Source of the DNA: an uncultured Eggerthellaceae bacterium
GTDB lineage: Bacteria > Actinomycetota > Coriobacteriia > Coriobacteriales > Eggerthellaceae
Assembly: GCA_910580205.1 (NCBI GenBank)
Contig: CAJTVP010000003.1
Span: 75,597 to 139,596, forward strand
Direction of reading: 5' to 3'
DNA: 64,000 nt
The number at the start of each line of letters is the position of its first letter. Position 1 is the first letter of the stretch. Below are positions 43,707 to 52,694 of this stretch, one piece after another. Below the pieces are notes generated by a model. That model worked only from the letters and a program-made list of their open reading frames with translations, was not told the DNA's origin and made no database searches. The position numbers and the translations under genes are program-made.

Positions 43707-44024
43707 CTACCTCACCCCTTCCGCTTCATCCTCGCGGATGAACGAAAGCGCGTTGAAGCGGCACTCATGCACGCACACCCCGCACCCTTTGCAATGGTCA
43801 TAATCGATGCCGGTCATGGTGCCATCCTCCGCCATGATGGAGGAATCGGGGCAGACCACCCAGCACAGCATGCAGCTCGTGCACGCGTCCGCATCCCACA
43901 CCGGGCGCATAGAGCGCCAGCCGCCGGTGATGTACTCCACGGACGTACCGGCGTTGCAGATGAACCCTTTCGGGAACTCCTCCGGCTTCCAATCCTCGAA
44001 GCGGGAAAGCTCGGGCATCTTCAT
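43707..44024 (-). CDS. porD: Pyruvate:ferredoxin oxidoreductase, delta subunit
   Basis: 105-residue ferredoxin-type subunit with two 4Fe-4S sites, CTSCMLCWVVCPD and CKGCGVCVHECR. The first about 50 residues (EEFPKGFICNAGTSVEYITG) are the usual PorD lead. Its start overlaps the gamma stop by ATGA. Electron conduit to ferredoxin, which in this organism probably drives hydrogenase or Rnf-type systems outside the window. Confidence 0.94.
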   Translation of the reverse strand: MKMPELSRFEDWKPEEFPKGFICNAGTSVEYITGGWRSMRPVWDADACTSCMLCWVVCPDSSIMAEDGTMTGIDYDHCKGCGVCVHECRFNALSFIREDEAEGVR

Positions 44025-44596
44025 GCGAGGGTCACCTCCTCATAGGCGCGGTCCACCGAATTGAGATTCGCGTCGATCATCTCCTGCGCGAATTTCTTTC
44101 CGAAGGTCTCTTTCAAGCGCACCTTGACGGCATCCACCGGGACCACGCCGGTCACCTTGGACAGCGCCCCAACGATGGGCGTGTTGGGGATGTCGCGCTT
44201 GATGGTCTCAAGGGCGATGCCGGACGCATCCACGATCGCCACCGTCACGCCCGCCGGAGCCTTGAGCGCGGCTTTGGCCTGATCAGCATCCATCTCGGTG
44301 TTCAGGATGATGAAGCCATCCTCATGGATGCCCTCGGCCACATCCACCGAATCAAGGAGCGTATCGTCCAGGACCACGACGATGTCGGGGTTCACGATGG
44401 TGTTGTGCACCTCGATGGGGGCGTCGCTCACGCGCGTGTACGCCTTCAGCGGCGCACCAGTGCGCTCCGGGCCGTATTCAGGCATGGCCTGGATGTACGC
44501 GCCTTCGAGCAGCGCTGCATCCGCGACCAGCTTCGCGGCTGTGACCGCACCCTGGCCCGCGCGTGCATGCCAGCGTATCTCTGTCAGCTTGGACAT
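44021..44596 (-). CDS. porC: Pyruvate:ferredoxin oxidoreductase, gamma subunit
   Basis: 191-residue gamma subunit. Opens EIRWHARAGQGAVTAAKLVA and contains MPEYGPERTGAPLKAYTRV, both diagnostic. ATG at 44596 is supported by AGAGGAG four bases upstream; the frame remains open leftward of this gene start for 88 codons but without family similarity. First gene of porCDAB. Confidence 0.94.
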   Translation of the reverse strand: MSKLTEIRWHARAGQGAVTAAKLVADAALLEGAYIQAMPEYGPERTGAPLKAYTRVSDAPIEVHNTIVNPDIVVVLDDTLLDSVDVAEGIHEDGFIILNTEMDADQAKAALKAPAGVTVAIVDASGIALETIKRDIPNTPIVGALSKVTGVVPVDAVKVRLKETFGKKFAQEMIDANLNSVDRAYEEVTLA

Positions 44597-44995
44597 TCGT
44601 CTCCTCTCGATCAGGTTCAACTGGTGCAGAAATGATAGCCCGCAGAAAGGCCTTGGAAGCCATGCGGACCCGTTGATGATAGCAAGCCCCGTGATTCGTC
44701 CACGGGCTCCATGAACCGGCGAAGGAGTGAACGGGACGAACCGGGAAGGTGAAAGGGACGCAGCGCGCACGCGGCTGCGCGCCCCCGGCGCTGCATCGGC
44801 GGTGAACGGTGACCGCCGCCGAGCGGCGGGAGCAGCCCACCCCACGAAAAGCGTTTCCAAGACGTAACGTCACATTTATATGGAGGGGCTTTATTTCCCT
44901 GCCGTTTTCAAGCATAATGATGCACCATGAAGAAGCGCATCTTCGTGCGCTTTCAAAAGGGGCAGGCGCCCCACGAACCTTAGTTGGAGGGAACT
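44597..44995. other. Divergent intergenic region between por and transporter operons
   Basis: 399 bp. It includes a very GC-rich, hairpin-prone part (44750-44850), a near-palindrome GACGTAACGTC at 44861-44871, a CATAAT -10-like box at 44913-44918 for the transporter, and a 7-bp stem AAGCGCA / TGCGCTT (44933-44952, loop TCTTCG) in the transporter leader. No gene is seen. Confidence 0.55.
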
Positions 44996-46588
44996 ATGGG
45001 ACAACCGAAACTGACGCGTCGAGGATTCTTGGCAGGAACTGCCGCCACCGGTGCCGTTGCAGCGCTGGCACTGAGCGGCTGCAGCTCATCCGGCTCATCC
45101 AGCTCTTCTTCGCAAGCGGCAGGCAGCTCCACCCCAGCCAGCACCATCTATGCGGCACTCTCTTATGCCAGCACAAACTACAATCCCATCGGTGCGAGCT
45201 CGGCCATGGTGCTTGCGGCCACGTGGCACGTGTTTGAAGGTCTCTATGACCTTGACCTTCACAACTACACCACCTACAATGCTCTGGCTGCTGCTGACCC
45301 GGTCGAAGTCTCTGCCACGGAATACGAGGTCACGCTGCGCGATGGCGCGAAGTTCTCTGACGGCACTCCGGTTACCGCGGCTGATGTCGTTGCGTCTTTC
45401 GAAGCCAACATCGCAAATGACACCTACAGCGCGTTCCTCTCTTTCATCGACTCTGTGACCGCCAAGGATGACACCACCGTCACGTTCACGCTGAAGTACC
45501 CTTTCAAGTCGCTGCTCAAGGGACGTCTTGCTCTCGTTAAGATTTACCCCGCCGCTCTCACTGAAGATCAGCTGAAGACCAACCCCATCGGATCTGGCCC
45601 CTGGATGTACGACACCATCAACGGCGACGACGGCGGCACCATCACCTTCGTCCCGAATGAAAACTACAATGGCACCATGCCGGCTACCTGTGAAACTATG
45701 GACTGGAATATTCTTCTCGATTCCACTTCCCGTACTACAGCTCTCACCGACGGTTCGGTGCAAGCAATCACGGATGTGCCAGATTCAAATGCGGACCAGA
45801 TCGCCGCTTCAGGCGCAACCGTGGAATACGTCCCTGGCTTTACGCTGCCTTTCCTCATGTTCAACACCAAAAAGGAGCCATTCAATGATCCGCGCGTCCG
45901 CCAGGCATTCTTCTATGCCATCGACGTGGAGAAGTTGATCGCGAACCAAATGGATGGCCATGCAGCTGCCGCCACCTCCTTCCTACCCGAATCCTACGCC
46001 AACTACAACCGCGCTTCCACGGTGTACACTCATGATGTGGAAAAGGCAAAGCAACTCCTTCAAGAGGCAGGCGCGACCAATCTTACCTGCAAGGTTACTT
46101 ACTTGAATACGTGGGTTTCTTCTCTCATTGCTCAAATTGAAGAAGACCTTAAGGCTGCAGGAATCACCGTAACGACAGAGGAGCAAACAAGCCAAGCTTT
46201 CTATGCCACTGTTGCTCCTTCTGAGGAAATCCTTCCCTTTGATGTGTTGCTGGCATCCGGCGATCCTTCTTGCTTCGGCAACGATCCCGACCTGCTCATG
46301 AGCTGGTGGTATGGCGACAATGTGTGGACCCAGGGCCGTTCTTGCTGGAACACCACCCCTGAGTGGGCCGAGCTCCAGACGCTGCTCCAGAGCGCTCGCG
46401 AAGAGGCCGATGCCACCAAGCAGCAGGAGACTTGGAATCAGTGCTTCGATCTCATCGCTGAGAACGTGCCGCTGTATCCGCTGTTCCATCGTGAGACTGG
46501 TACTGGTTACTACTCAGAGAAGCTTGAGGACTTCGCTCCCATCTCCACCACCGGCATCGTGTTCCTCGGAACCACGCCGCTTGAGTAG
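44996..46588 (+). CDS. Family 5 (peptide/sialate-type) ABC transporter substrate-binding lipoprotein
   Basis: 530-residue extracellular binding protein. The signal has a twin-arginine motif (TRRGFLAGTAATGAV) and a lipobox LSGC near residue 32, then a Ser/Gly linker; such dual signals give Tat-exported lipoproteins. The mature protein has the family-5 phrases DGTPVTAADVVASFEANI, KTNPIGSGPWMYD and NDPRVRQAFFYAIDVEKL. Although the family mostly binds peptides, SatA of Haemophilus ducreyi in the same family binds sialic acid, and a sialate-lyase family gene ends this operon. ATG at 44996 has GGAGGG four bases upstream. The middle of the gene uses more A/T-ending codons than its neighbours. Confidence 0.9.
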   Translation: MGQPKLTRRGFLAGTAATGAVAALALSGCSSSGSSSSSSQAAGSSTPASTIYAALSYASTNYNPIGASSAMVLAATWHVFEGLYDLDLHNYTTYNALAAADPVEVSATEYEVTLRDGAKFSDGTPVTAADVVASFEANIANDTYSAFLSFIDSVTAKDDTTVTFTLKYPFKSLLKGRLALVKIYPAALTEDQLKTNPIGSGPWMYDTINGDDGGTITFVPNENYNGTMPATCETMDWNILLDSTSRTTALTDGSVQAITDVPDSNADQIAASGATVEYVPGFTLPFLMFNTKKEPFNDPRVRQAFFYAIDVEKLIANQMDGHAAAATSFLPESYANYNRASTVYTHDVEKAKQLLQEAGATNLTCKVTYLNTWVSSLIAQIEEDLKAAGITVTTEEQTSQAFYATVAPSEEILPFDVLLASGDPSCFGNDPDLLMSWWYGDNVWTQGRSCWNTTPEWAELQTLLQSAREEADATKQQETWNQCFDLIAENVPLYPLFHRETGTGYYSEKLEDFAPISTTGIVFLGTTPLE

Positions 46589-46627
46589 AGCCTTACGCGC
46601 ACCGTCCATGCGAAAGCATGGAGAGAA

Positions 46628-46653
46628 GAGCCCGCACCTGGTGCGGGCTCTTT
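46628..46653 (+). terminator. Intra-operon hairpin/terminator after the binding-protein gene
   Basis: Stem GAGCCCGCAC / GTGCGGGCTC, three-base loop, then TTT. A smaller stem CCATGC-GAAA-GCATGG precedes it at 46606-46621. Partial termination here would give more binding protein than permease. Confidence 0.8.
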
Positions 46654-46756
46654 CCATTCATAGCGCGCTTTCAGGCAACCAGATACGACAAGAAGCCCTG
46701 CGTTGGGGTAAACTAGAACCATCGGAAATGTGCAAGCGTCGAGAGAGGAGGGGAAC

Positions 46757-47704
46757 GTGAATAACCTGTTGAGACTCATCGGCAATCGCATCCTGTGGCT
46801 GCCGGTCATGATCCTCGGTGTCACCATCCTCGTATTCTTCATCATGTCGCTCTCCCCTATTGATCCAGCCTATTCGGTGCTGGGGGAAACGGCAACCGAA
46901 GCTCAAGCGCAGGCTTACCGTGAAGAGTACGGCCTGAACGATCCGCTTATCGTTCAATATGGAAACTTCCTGATTGGAATGGTGCAAGGTGACTTAGGAT
47001 CATATGGAGCAGCTCGGGCCAGTGTGACGGAGCGTGTGATGGAGGCGCTGCCCGTCACGTTGCAGCTCACATTCCTGGGCCTAATCTTCGGCGTGGTGGT
47101 AGCCGTCATCCTGGGCGTCATCTCCGCTCTCTATCGCGATCGCTGGCCTGACCAGATCATCCGCATCTTCTCCATCGCTTGCATCGCAACGCCGTCCTTC
47201 TGGCTGGCGGTGCTCCTCATTCTGGCGTTTCAAGGCACCTTCCCCGTTAGCGGCAAGCTGCCGGATTTCGCCACCGACCCAAGCGGCTGGTTCATGAGGA
47301 TGTTCCTCCCCGCCGTGTCTTTGGGCGTGCCCGTGGCTGGCCAGCTCACGCGCGTGGTCCGCACCTCCATGGTGGAGGAGCTGGACAAGGACTACGTTCG
47401 CACTGCGCTGGGCGCTGGCATCCCGAAAAGCGTGGTGGTGGCGCGCAACGTGCTGCGCAACGCGCTGATCACACCGGTGACCGTGCTGGGCCTGCGCATC
47501 GGCTATCTCATCGGGGGCGCGGTCATCATCGAGGTGATCTTCAACCTGCCCGGCATGGGCATGGCCATCGTCTCTGGCATCCAATCCAATTACGTCTATC
47601 TGGTCCAGGGCGTCGTGCTCACCGTGGCTATCGCCTTCATCATCATCAACATCATCGTTGACATGCTCTACATCCTCATCGACCCCCGGATTAGGAGCGT
47701 GTAG
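46757..47704 (+). CDS. ABC transporter permease, DppB/SatB-like
   Basis: 315-residue permease with six predicted helices, starting with an N-terminal helix (LWLPVMILGVTILVFFIMSL). The inner-membrane EAA-type loop is DYVRTALGAGIPKSVVVARN. The GTG at 46757 follows GGAGGGGAAC and is preferred over an ATG at 46730 lacking a ribosome site. Forms the membrane channel with the permease half of the fused gene 3 bp downstream. It belongs to the DppB/OppB family. Confidence 0.93.
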   Translation: MNNLLRLIGNRILWLPVMILGVTILVFFIMSLSPIDPAYSVLGETATEAQAQAYREEYGLNDPLIVQYGNFLIGMVQGDLGSYGAARASVTERVMEALPVTLQLTFLGLIFGVVVAVILGVISALYRDRWPDQIIRIFSIACIATPSFWLAVLLILAFQGTFPVSGKLPDFATDPSGWFMRMFLPAVSLGVPVAGQLTRVVRTSMVEELDKDYVRTALGAGIPKSVVVARNVLRNALITPVTVLGLRIGYLIGGAVIIEVIFNLPGMGMAIVSGIQSNYVYLVQGVVLTVAIAFIIINIIVDMLYILIDPRIRSV

Positions 47705-47707
47705 ACG

Positions 47708-49864
47708 ATGCCTGACAAGAATGGTCCCCATATGACTACCCATGTAGACGACGCGAATCGCGACGAGATGCTGGCTCAAGGCGCCGGTGGCGGCGGTGGC
47801 GCGACGCCAAAGGTCCCCGGAACGAACGATCCGAAGCTCCGCGAGAAGACCACGAAGAAGCTGGAAGGGAAGATCCGCTTCCGCCGTTGGAAATCCATGA
47901 CCATCGGCGCGCGCATCTCGCTCGTGGTGCTGCTCGCAGTCGTGTTCATCGCGGTGTTCGCGAACTTCCTGGCCCCGCACAACCCCTATGAGATCTTCAC
48001 GGCCCGCCAAGCGCCGAATGGAGAGTTCCTCTTCGGCACTGACGACAAGGGCCGCGACGTCCTCTCTCGCATGATGTATGGCGCCCGCTACTCGCTGGTG
48101 ATCGGCCTGGGCGCTACGGCCTTCGCCCTCGTGTTCGGCTCCATCATCGGCTCTCTGGCGGCGGTGGTGCGCTCGTGGCTCTCCAACCTCATCATGCGCA
48201 TCCTGGACATCATCATGTCCTTCCCCGGCATCGCTCTGGCCGCCACGTTCGTCATCGTGTTCGGCAACTCCGTGCCCTCGCTCATCTTCGCGATCGGCTT
48301 CCTCTACATCCCGCAGATCGCGCGCATCGTCCGTGCGAACGTCATGAGCGAATACAACCAAGACTACGTCCGAGCGGTGATCGTCTCAGGCGCTCGCGCG
48401 AACTGGATCCTGCTGAAGCACGTGGTCCGGAACTGCATCGCGCCGGTGCTCGTGTTCACCATCGTCCTGGTGGCGGACGCCATCGTCTTCGAAGCGTCCT
48501 TGTCGTTCATCTCCGCTGGCATCCCGGAGCCCACCCCCACCTGGGGCAACATCCTGGCCGATGCCCGTGACGGCGTGCTGGCAGGACGCTGGTGGCAGGC
48601 GCTGTTCCCGGGCCTGGCCATCATGATCACGGTGCTCTGCCTGAACATCTTCTCCGAGGGCATCACGGACGCCATGGCCGCCCCGGCGAAGGCCCCTGTG
48701 GCCGCCGGCGACGACCAGCTGGCTGGCAAGCGCGAAGCTGACCGCCTGGTCGCTGACCCGAAGCTCGCCTATGCCGCTCAGGCTGAGATGCTGGAGAAGA
48801 GGCTCGCCTCTCTGCGCGAGATGGAAGGCAAGCGGAAAGACCGCTTCAGCGCGGACACCTCCGTGAAGCCCATCTTGGAAGTGAAGGACCTTTGCATCAA
48901 GTTCCCCCGCCATGGGGACGTGAACGTGGTCGATCATTTGAACTTCGTCGTCCGCCCGCATCAGACCATGGGACTCGTCGGCGAATCCGGCTGCGGCAAG
49001 TCCATCACCTCCCTGGCCATCATGGGGCTGCTTGACAAGAAGGCCCAGATCACAGGAGAGATCCTCTACAACGGCCAGAACCTGCTGGAGCTGAACGAGC
49101 GCCAGATGAACCAGCTGCGCGGCCGTGAGATCGCCATGATCTACCAAGACGCGCTCTCCTCCCTGAACCCCTCCATGCTCATCCGCTCCCAGATGAAGCA
49201 GCTCACCAAGCGCGGCGGCACCCGCAGCGCCGAGGATCTGCTGGAATTGGTGGGCCTGGACCCCAAGCGCACGCTTGATTCCTATCCCCATGAGCTTTCC
49301 GGTGGCCAGCGCCAGCGCGTGCTCATCGCCATGGCGCTCACCCGCGATCCGAAGGTCATCATCGCCGACGAACCCACCACGGCCCTTGACGTGACGGTCC
49401 AGAAGCAGGTCGTGGATCTGCTGAACCGCCTCCAGAAAGAGCTCGGCTTCGCCATGGTGTTCGTGAGCCATGACCTCGCCCTCGTCGCTGAGGTGGCGAA
49501 CTCCATCACGGTCATGTACGCTGGCCAGGTGGTCGAGCAAGGCCCGGTCTCCGAGCTGCTCACCAGCCCCATCCACGAATACACGCGCGGGCTTCTGGGC
49601 TCTGTGCTCTCCATCGAAGCAGGCGGCGACCGCCTGCACCAGGTGCCCGGTTCGGTGCCTTCCCCGAAGGACTTCCCCGAAGGCGACCGCTTCACGCCGC
49701 GTTCCAGCCACCCCGACAAGGTATCCCCGGTCAAGCCTGTGCTCAAGCGCAAGGGAGACACGGATCACTACTACGCGGAGCTGCCTGATGACGTGCTCCA
49801 ACAGCTCGGCATCGAGCCCTACGCACCCGGCGGCCCTATCGAGTGGACGGACAAACTATCATGA
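47708..49864 (+). CDS. Fused ABC permease-ATPase (DppC-DppD type)
   Basis: 718-residue fusion. Residues about 1-55 are a hydrophilic, glycine-rich leader; about 60-345 form a DppC permease (ISLVVLLAVVFIAVFANFL; DYVRAVIVSGARANWILLK EAA loop), and from about 390 a DppD ATPase with Walker A GLVGESGCGKSITS, signature LSGGQRQR and Walker B VIIADEPTTALDV, ending in an oligopeptide-type C-terminus. Such fusions are frequent in actinobacterial peptide-type importers. The stop overlaps the next gene's ATG (ATGA). AGGAG lies 11 bases upstream of the start. Confidence 0.93.
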   Translation: MPDKNGPHMTTHVDDANRDEMLAQGAGGGGGATPKVPGTNDPKLREKTTKKLEGKIRFRRWKSMTIGARISLVVLLAVVFIAVFANFLAPHNPYEIFTARQAPNGEFLFGTDDKGRDVLSRMMYGARYSLVIGLGATAFALVFGSIIGSLAAVVRSWLSNLIMRILDIIMSFPGIALAATFVIVFGNSVPSLIFAIGFLYIPQIARIVRANVMSEYNQDYVRAVIVSGARANWILLKHVVRNCIAPVLVFTIVLVADAIVFEASLSFISAGIPEPTPTWGNILADARDGVLAGRWWQALFPGLAIMITVLCLNIFSEGITDAMAAPAKAPVAAGDDQLAGKREADRLVADPKLAYAAQAEMLEKRLASLREMEGKRKDRFSADTSVKPILEVKDLCIKFPRHGDVNVVDHLNFVVRPHQTMGLVGESGCGKSITSLAIMGLLDKKAQITGEILYNGQNLLELNERQMNQLRGREIAMIYQDALSSLNPSMLIRSQMKQLTKRGGTRSAEDLLELVGLDPKRTLDSYPHELSGGQRQRVLIAMALTRDPKVIIADEPTTALDVTVQKQVVDLLNRLQKELGFAMVFVSHDLALVAEVANSITVMYAGQVVEQGPVSELLTSPIHEYTRGLLGSVLSIEAGGDRLHQVPGSVPSPKDFPEGDRFTPRSSHPDKVSPVKPVLKRKGDTDHYYAELPDDVLQQLGIEPYAPGGPIEWTDKLS

Positions 49865-50847
49865 CGAATGATCTGAAATCCCAGGCAGAAGTATCCATGG
49901 CAGCCGCCTCCTCTTTGGATCCCGAGCTCAAAGCGGAGCTCAAGGACGAGCTGGAAGGCAGCGCGGCTGACCCTGAGAAGGTCGCGCGCGAAGAAGCGCA
50001 GGTGGCCGCCTCTGAGGCCGCCGAAGCAGCGAAGCATGAGGGTGAGACGCCCATCATCTTCTTGGATGACATCAAGGTCACCTTCAAGACGCGCACCGGT
50101 TCCATCATCCATCCCAACCTGGTGCATGCCGTTCGCGGCTTGACCCTGCGCCTGTGGCCTGGTGAGACCATCGGCATCGTGGGCGAGTCCGGGTGCGGCA
50201 AGTCCACTACGGCGAACGTGATGTGCGGTCTGCAAGCCCCCACCTCAGGGCGCGTGTTCTTCAAAGGCAAGGACGTCACGCACCGCACCGCCGCTGACCG
50301 GCGCGTCATCGGCCGCGTCATCTCCGTGGTGTTCCAGGACCCGGCCACTGCGCTGAACGCCCGCATGACCGTCCACGATCAGCTCATGGACCCCATGATC
50401 GTGCACAAAGTGGGCACGCCGGAAGAGCGCGAAGCTCGCGTGCATGAGCTGATCGGCATGGTCGGCCTTCCAGAGTCCGCTCTGGAGGCGCTCCCCAGTC
50501 AGCTGTCCGGCGGCCAGCGCCAGCGCGTGGCCATCGCCCGCGCCTTGGCTTTGAAACCGGATGCCATCATCGCCGACGAGCCCACCAGCGCCCTTGACGT
50601 GTCCGTGCGCGCTCAGATCCTGAATCTGCTCATGGACCTGAAGAAAGAGCTCAATCTGGCCATGGTCTTCATCAGCCACGACATCCAGACGGTGCGCTAT
50701 ATCTCAGACCGCATCATCGTCATGAATGGCGGCCTGGCTGTCGAGGAGGGCACGGCGGCTGAGGTGTTCAACAATCCGAAGGACGACTACACCAGGCTCC
50801 TCCTGGGTGCTGCGCCTTCCCTGCTCCATCCTGACCTGAGCGAATAG
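49861..50847 (+). CDS. ABC transporter ATP-binding protein, DppF type
   Basis: 328-residue second ATPase. An acidic leader of about 55 residues precedes the nucleotide-binding domain: Walker A GIVGESGCGKSTTANVMCGL, signature LSGGQRQRVAIARAL, Walker B AIIADEPTSALDVS and the H-loop FISHDIQTV. Pairs with the ATPase half of the fused protein to form the heterodimeric motor. ATG at 49861 is preferred over 49843 because of the four-base overlap. Precedes the lyase gene by 15 bp. Confidence 0.94.
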   Translation: MTNDLKSQAEVSMAAASSLDPELKAELKDELEGSAADPEKVAREEAQVAASEAAEAAKHEGETPIIFLDDIKVTFKTRTGSIIHPNLVHAVRGLTLRLWPGETIGIVGESGCGKSTTANVMCGLQAPTSGRVFFKGKDVTHRTAADRRVIGRVISVVFQDPATALNARMTVHDQLMDPMIVHKVGTPEEREARVHELIGMVGLPESALEALPSQLSGGQRQRVAIARALALKPDAIIADEPTSALDVSVRAQILNLLMDLKKELNLAMVFISHDIQTVRYISDRIIVMNGGLAVEEGTAAEVFNNPKDDYTRLLLGAAPSLLHPDLSE

Positions 50848-50862
50848 GAGGCTCGCATCCCC

Positions 50863-51834
50863 ATGCCAATGAACGATCAGGACATCAAGCGTTTCAGCGG
50901 GGTCATCCCGCCGGTCATCATCCCCCTCAAGGGAGATCGCTCTCTTGACCGCGAAGCGTTCGAGAAGAGCATCAACCGCATGATAGACGGCGGAGTGACG
51001 GGCCTGTTCTTCCTGGGCTCCAGCGGCGAGGTGGTCTTCCTCACCGACGAGCAGCGCTTGGAAGTGCTTGAGACGGCCATAGAGATCGTCAAGGGCCGCG
51101 TGCCGGTGCTCGTGGGCGTCATCGACATGGAGACCATGCGCGTGATCGAGCAAGCGAAGCGCATCTCCGATCTGCCCATCGACGCTCTGGTGGCCACAGC
51201 CCCCTTCTACGCTCTGGGCGGCCCCCATGAGAATGAACGCCACTTCCGCCAGATCCGCGAGCATACGGACCTCCCGCTGTTCGCCTACGATCTGCCTGTG
51301 AGCGTGCACACGAAGCTGGATCCGGAGATGCTCCTTCGTCTGGGCAAGGATGGCGTCATCCAAGGCGTGAAGGACTCCTCAGGCGACGACGTCCAGTTCC
51401 GCTGGCTGGTGCTCGAGAATGAAGATGCAGGACATCCCTTGCAGCTCTTGACCGGTCATGAGGTGGTCGTGGATGGAGCGCTTCTGGGCGGTGCCGACGG
51501 CTCCGTCCCCGGCCTTGCGAACATCGACCCGCACGCCTATGTGGAGCAATGGAACGCCGCGCAAGCCGGTGACTGGAAGAAGGTCTCCAAGATCCAAGAC
51601 CACCTGGCCCGGCTCATGATGATGACGCGCAAAGTCACCGCCACCGTCGGCTTCGGCGCGGGCGTGGGCGCGTTCAAAACAGCGCTTTGGCAGATGGGCG
51701 TCTTCAACACGAACCAGATGCGAGAGCCCGTCCAAGCGCTTCAGGGTGAGGATGTGCGCTCCATCGTGCATGTCCTCCGCGCAGAAGGCATGGTGCCGAC
51801 AGACTCCATGATCAATTTCGATTGGGATTGCTAG
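50863..51834 (+). CDS. DapA/NanA-family lyase, probably N-acetylneuraminate lyase
   Basis: 323-residue class I aldolase of the dihydrodipicolinate synthase/N-acetylneuraminate lyase family. The substrate carboxylate loop is LGSSGEVVFLT, the catalytic Tyr is in TAPFYALGG, and the Schiff-base Lys is in GVKDSSGD. NanA would split sialic acid to ManNAc and pyruvate. A DapA housekeeping role is less likely because the gene ends a sugar/peptide-type ABC operon, not a lysine operon, and nagB follows. KDPG-like aldolases and 4-hydroxy-2-oxoglutarate enzymes share the fold and remain possible. Confidence 0.8.
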   Translation: MPMNDQDIKRFSGVIPPVIIPLKGDRSLDREAFEKSINRMIDGGVTGLFFLGSSGEVVFLTDEQRLEVLETAIEIVKGRVPVLVGVIDMETMRVIEQAKRISDLPIDALVATAPFYALGGPHENERHFRQIREHTDLPLFAYDLPVSVHTKLDPEMLLRLGKDGVIQGVKDSSGDDVQFRWLVLENEDAGHPLQLLTGHEVVVDGALLGGADGSVPGLANIDPHAYVEQWNAAQAGDWKKVSKIQDHLARLMMMTRKVTATVGFGAGVGAFKTALWQMGVFNTNQMREPVQALQGEDVRSIVHVLRAEGMVPTDSMINFDWDC

Positions 51835-51849
51835 ACTGGAAACGGAATG

Positions 51850-51879
51850 AAAAAGGCCCCCGGAAGGGGGCCTTTTTTT
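51850..51879. terminator. Bidirectional terminator between lyase gene and nagB
   Basis: Strong GGCCCCC / GGGGGCC stem with GGAA loop, flanked by five A on the left and seven T on the right, so it works for both converging genes. Confidence 0.95.
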
Positions 51880-51888
51880 GATGGAACG

Positions 51889-52623
51889 CTAGGCGATGTC
51901 CAGCTTGCTGGCCGCCTCCGCATCCAACACCACGGTCACGTCCGGATGCAGCTGCAGCACGGATGCCGGCACCTCTGGCACCACCGGACCGGTGAAGGCG
52001 CGAGAGATGATGTCCGCCTTCCCTTCCCCATTCGCCAGCACCACCACTTTCCGGGCCTTCATGATGGTCCCGATGCCCATGGTGACGGCTTTGCGCGGCA
52101 CTTCGGAGATGTCATCGAACAGGCGGCTGTTCGCGTTGATGGTGCTCTCGGTCAGGTCCACCTCGTGCGTGATGACCGGGAAATGGTCGCAGGGCTCATT
52201 GAACCCGATATGCCCGTTATGGCCGATCCCGAGAACCTGGATGTCGATCCCGCCAGCGTCTTCGATGGCCTGCTCGTACTCTTCGCACATCTGATCGACG
52301 TCCGCAGCGCACCCATTCGGCACATGGGTCTTGGCTTTATCAACATCCACGGAATCGAAGAGATTCTGATCCATGAAATACCGGTAGCTCTGGTCATGAT
52401 CGCCCGTGAGCCCGCAGTACTCATCCAGGTTGAAGGTGCTCACGTTCGCGAATGAGACATCCCCCTTCGCCGTGTCCTCCACCAAGCACCCGTACATGCC
52501 GATGGGCGTGGACCCTGTAGCCAGCCCTAAAACGCACTCCGGCGCATCCTTCATGACCGACTCGACCACATCCGCGGCCTTGCGGCTCATCCCATCGTAA
52601 TCCGAAGCGATGATGAACTCCAT
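51889..52623 (-). CDS. nagB: Glucosamine-6-phosphate deaminase
   Basis: 244-residue isomerase/deaminase that turns glucosamine-6-P into fructose-6-P and ammonia. Signatures are LGLATGSTPIGMY, TFNLDEYCGL, and IGHNGHIGFNEPCDHF with the catalytic His. Length matches the short Gram-positive type without the allosteric C-terminus of the enterobacterial enzyme. Convergent with the lyase gene. Completes the path from NagA. Confidence 0.96.
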   Translation of the reverse strand: MEFIIASDYDGMSRKAADVVESVMKDAPECVLGLATGSTPIGMYGCLVEDTAKGDVSFANVSTFNLDEYCGLTGDHDQSYRYFMDQNLFDSVDVDKAKTHVPNGCAADVDQMCEEYEQAIEDAGGIDIQVLGIGHNGHIGFNEPCDHFPVITHEVDLTESTINANSRLFDDISEVPRKAVTMGIGTIMKARKVVVLANGEGKADIISRAFTGPVVPEVPASVLQLHPDVTVVLDAEAASKLDIA

Positions 52624-52694
52624 CCCACAGCCCCTTTCGTCTCTGAAAACGCTCTGGCAGCCATTCTAAGGCAAGCTGCGCGCCTAGGCTCCCA

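Noticed and set aside
50863..51834. Assignment as dapA (lysine biosynthesis)
   Set aside because: Catalytic residues do not discriminate, but the transporter context and nagB neighbour favour a sialate lyase; kept as an alternative.
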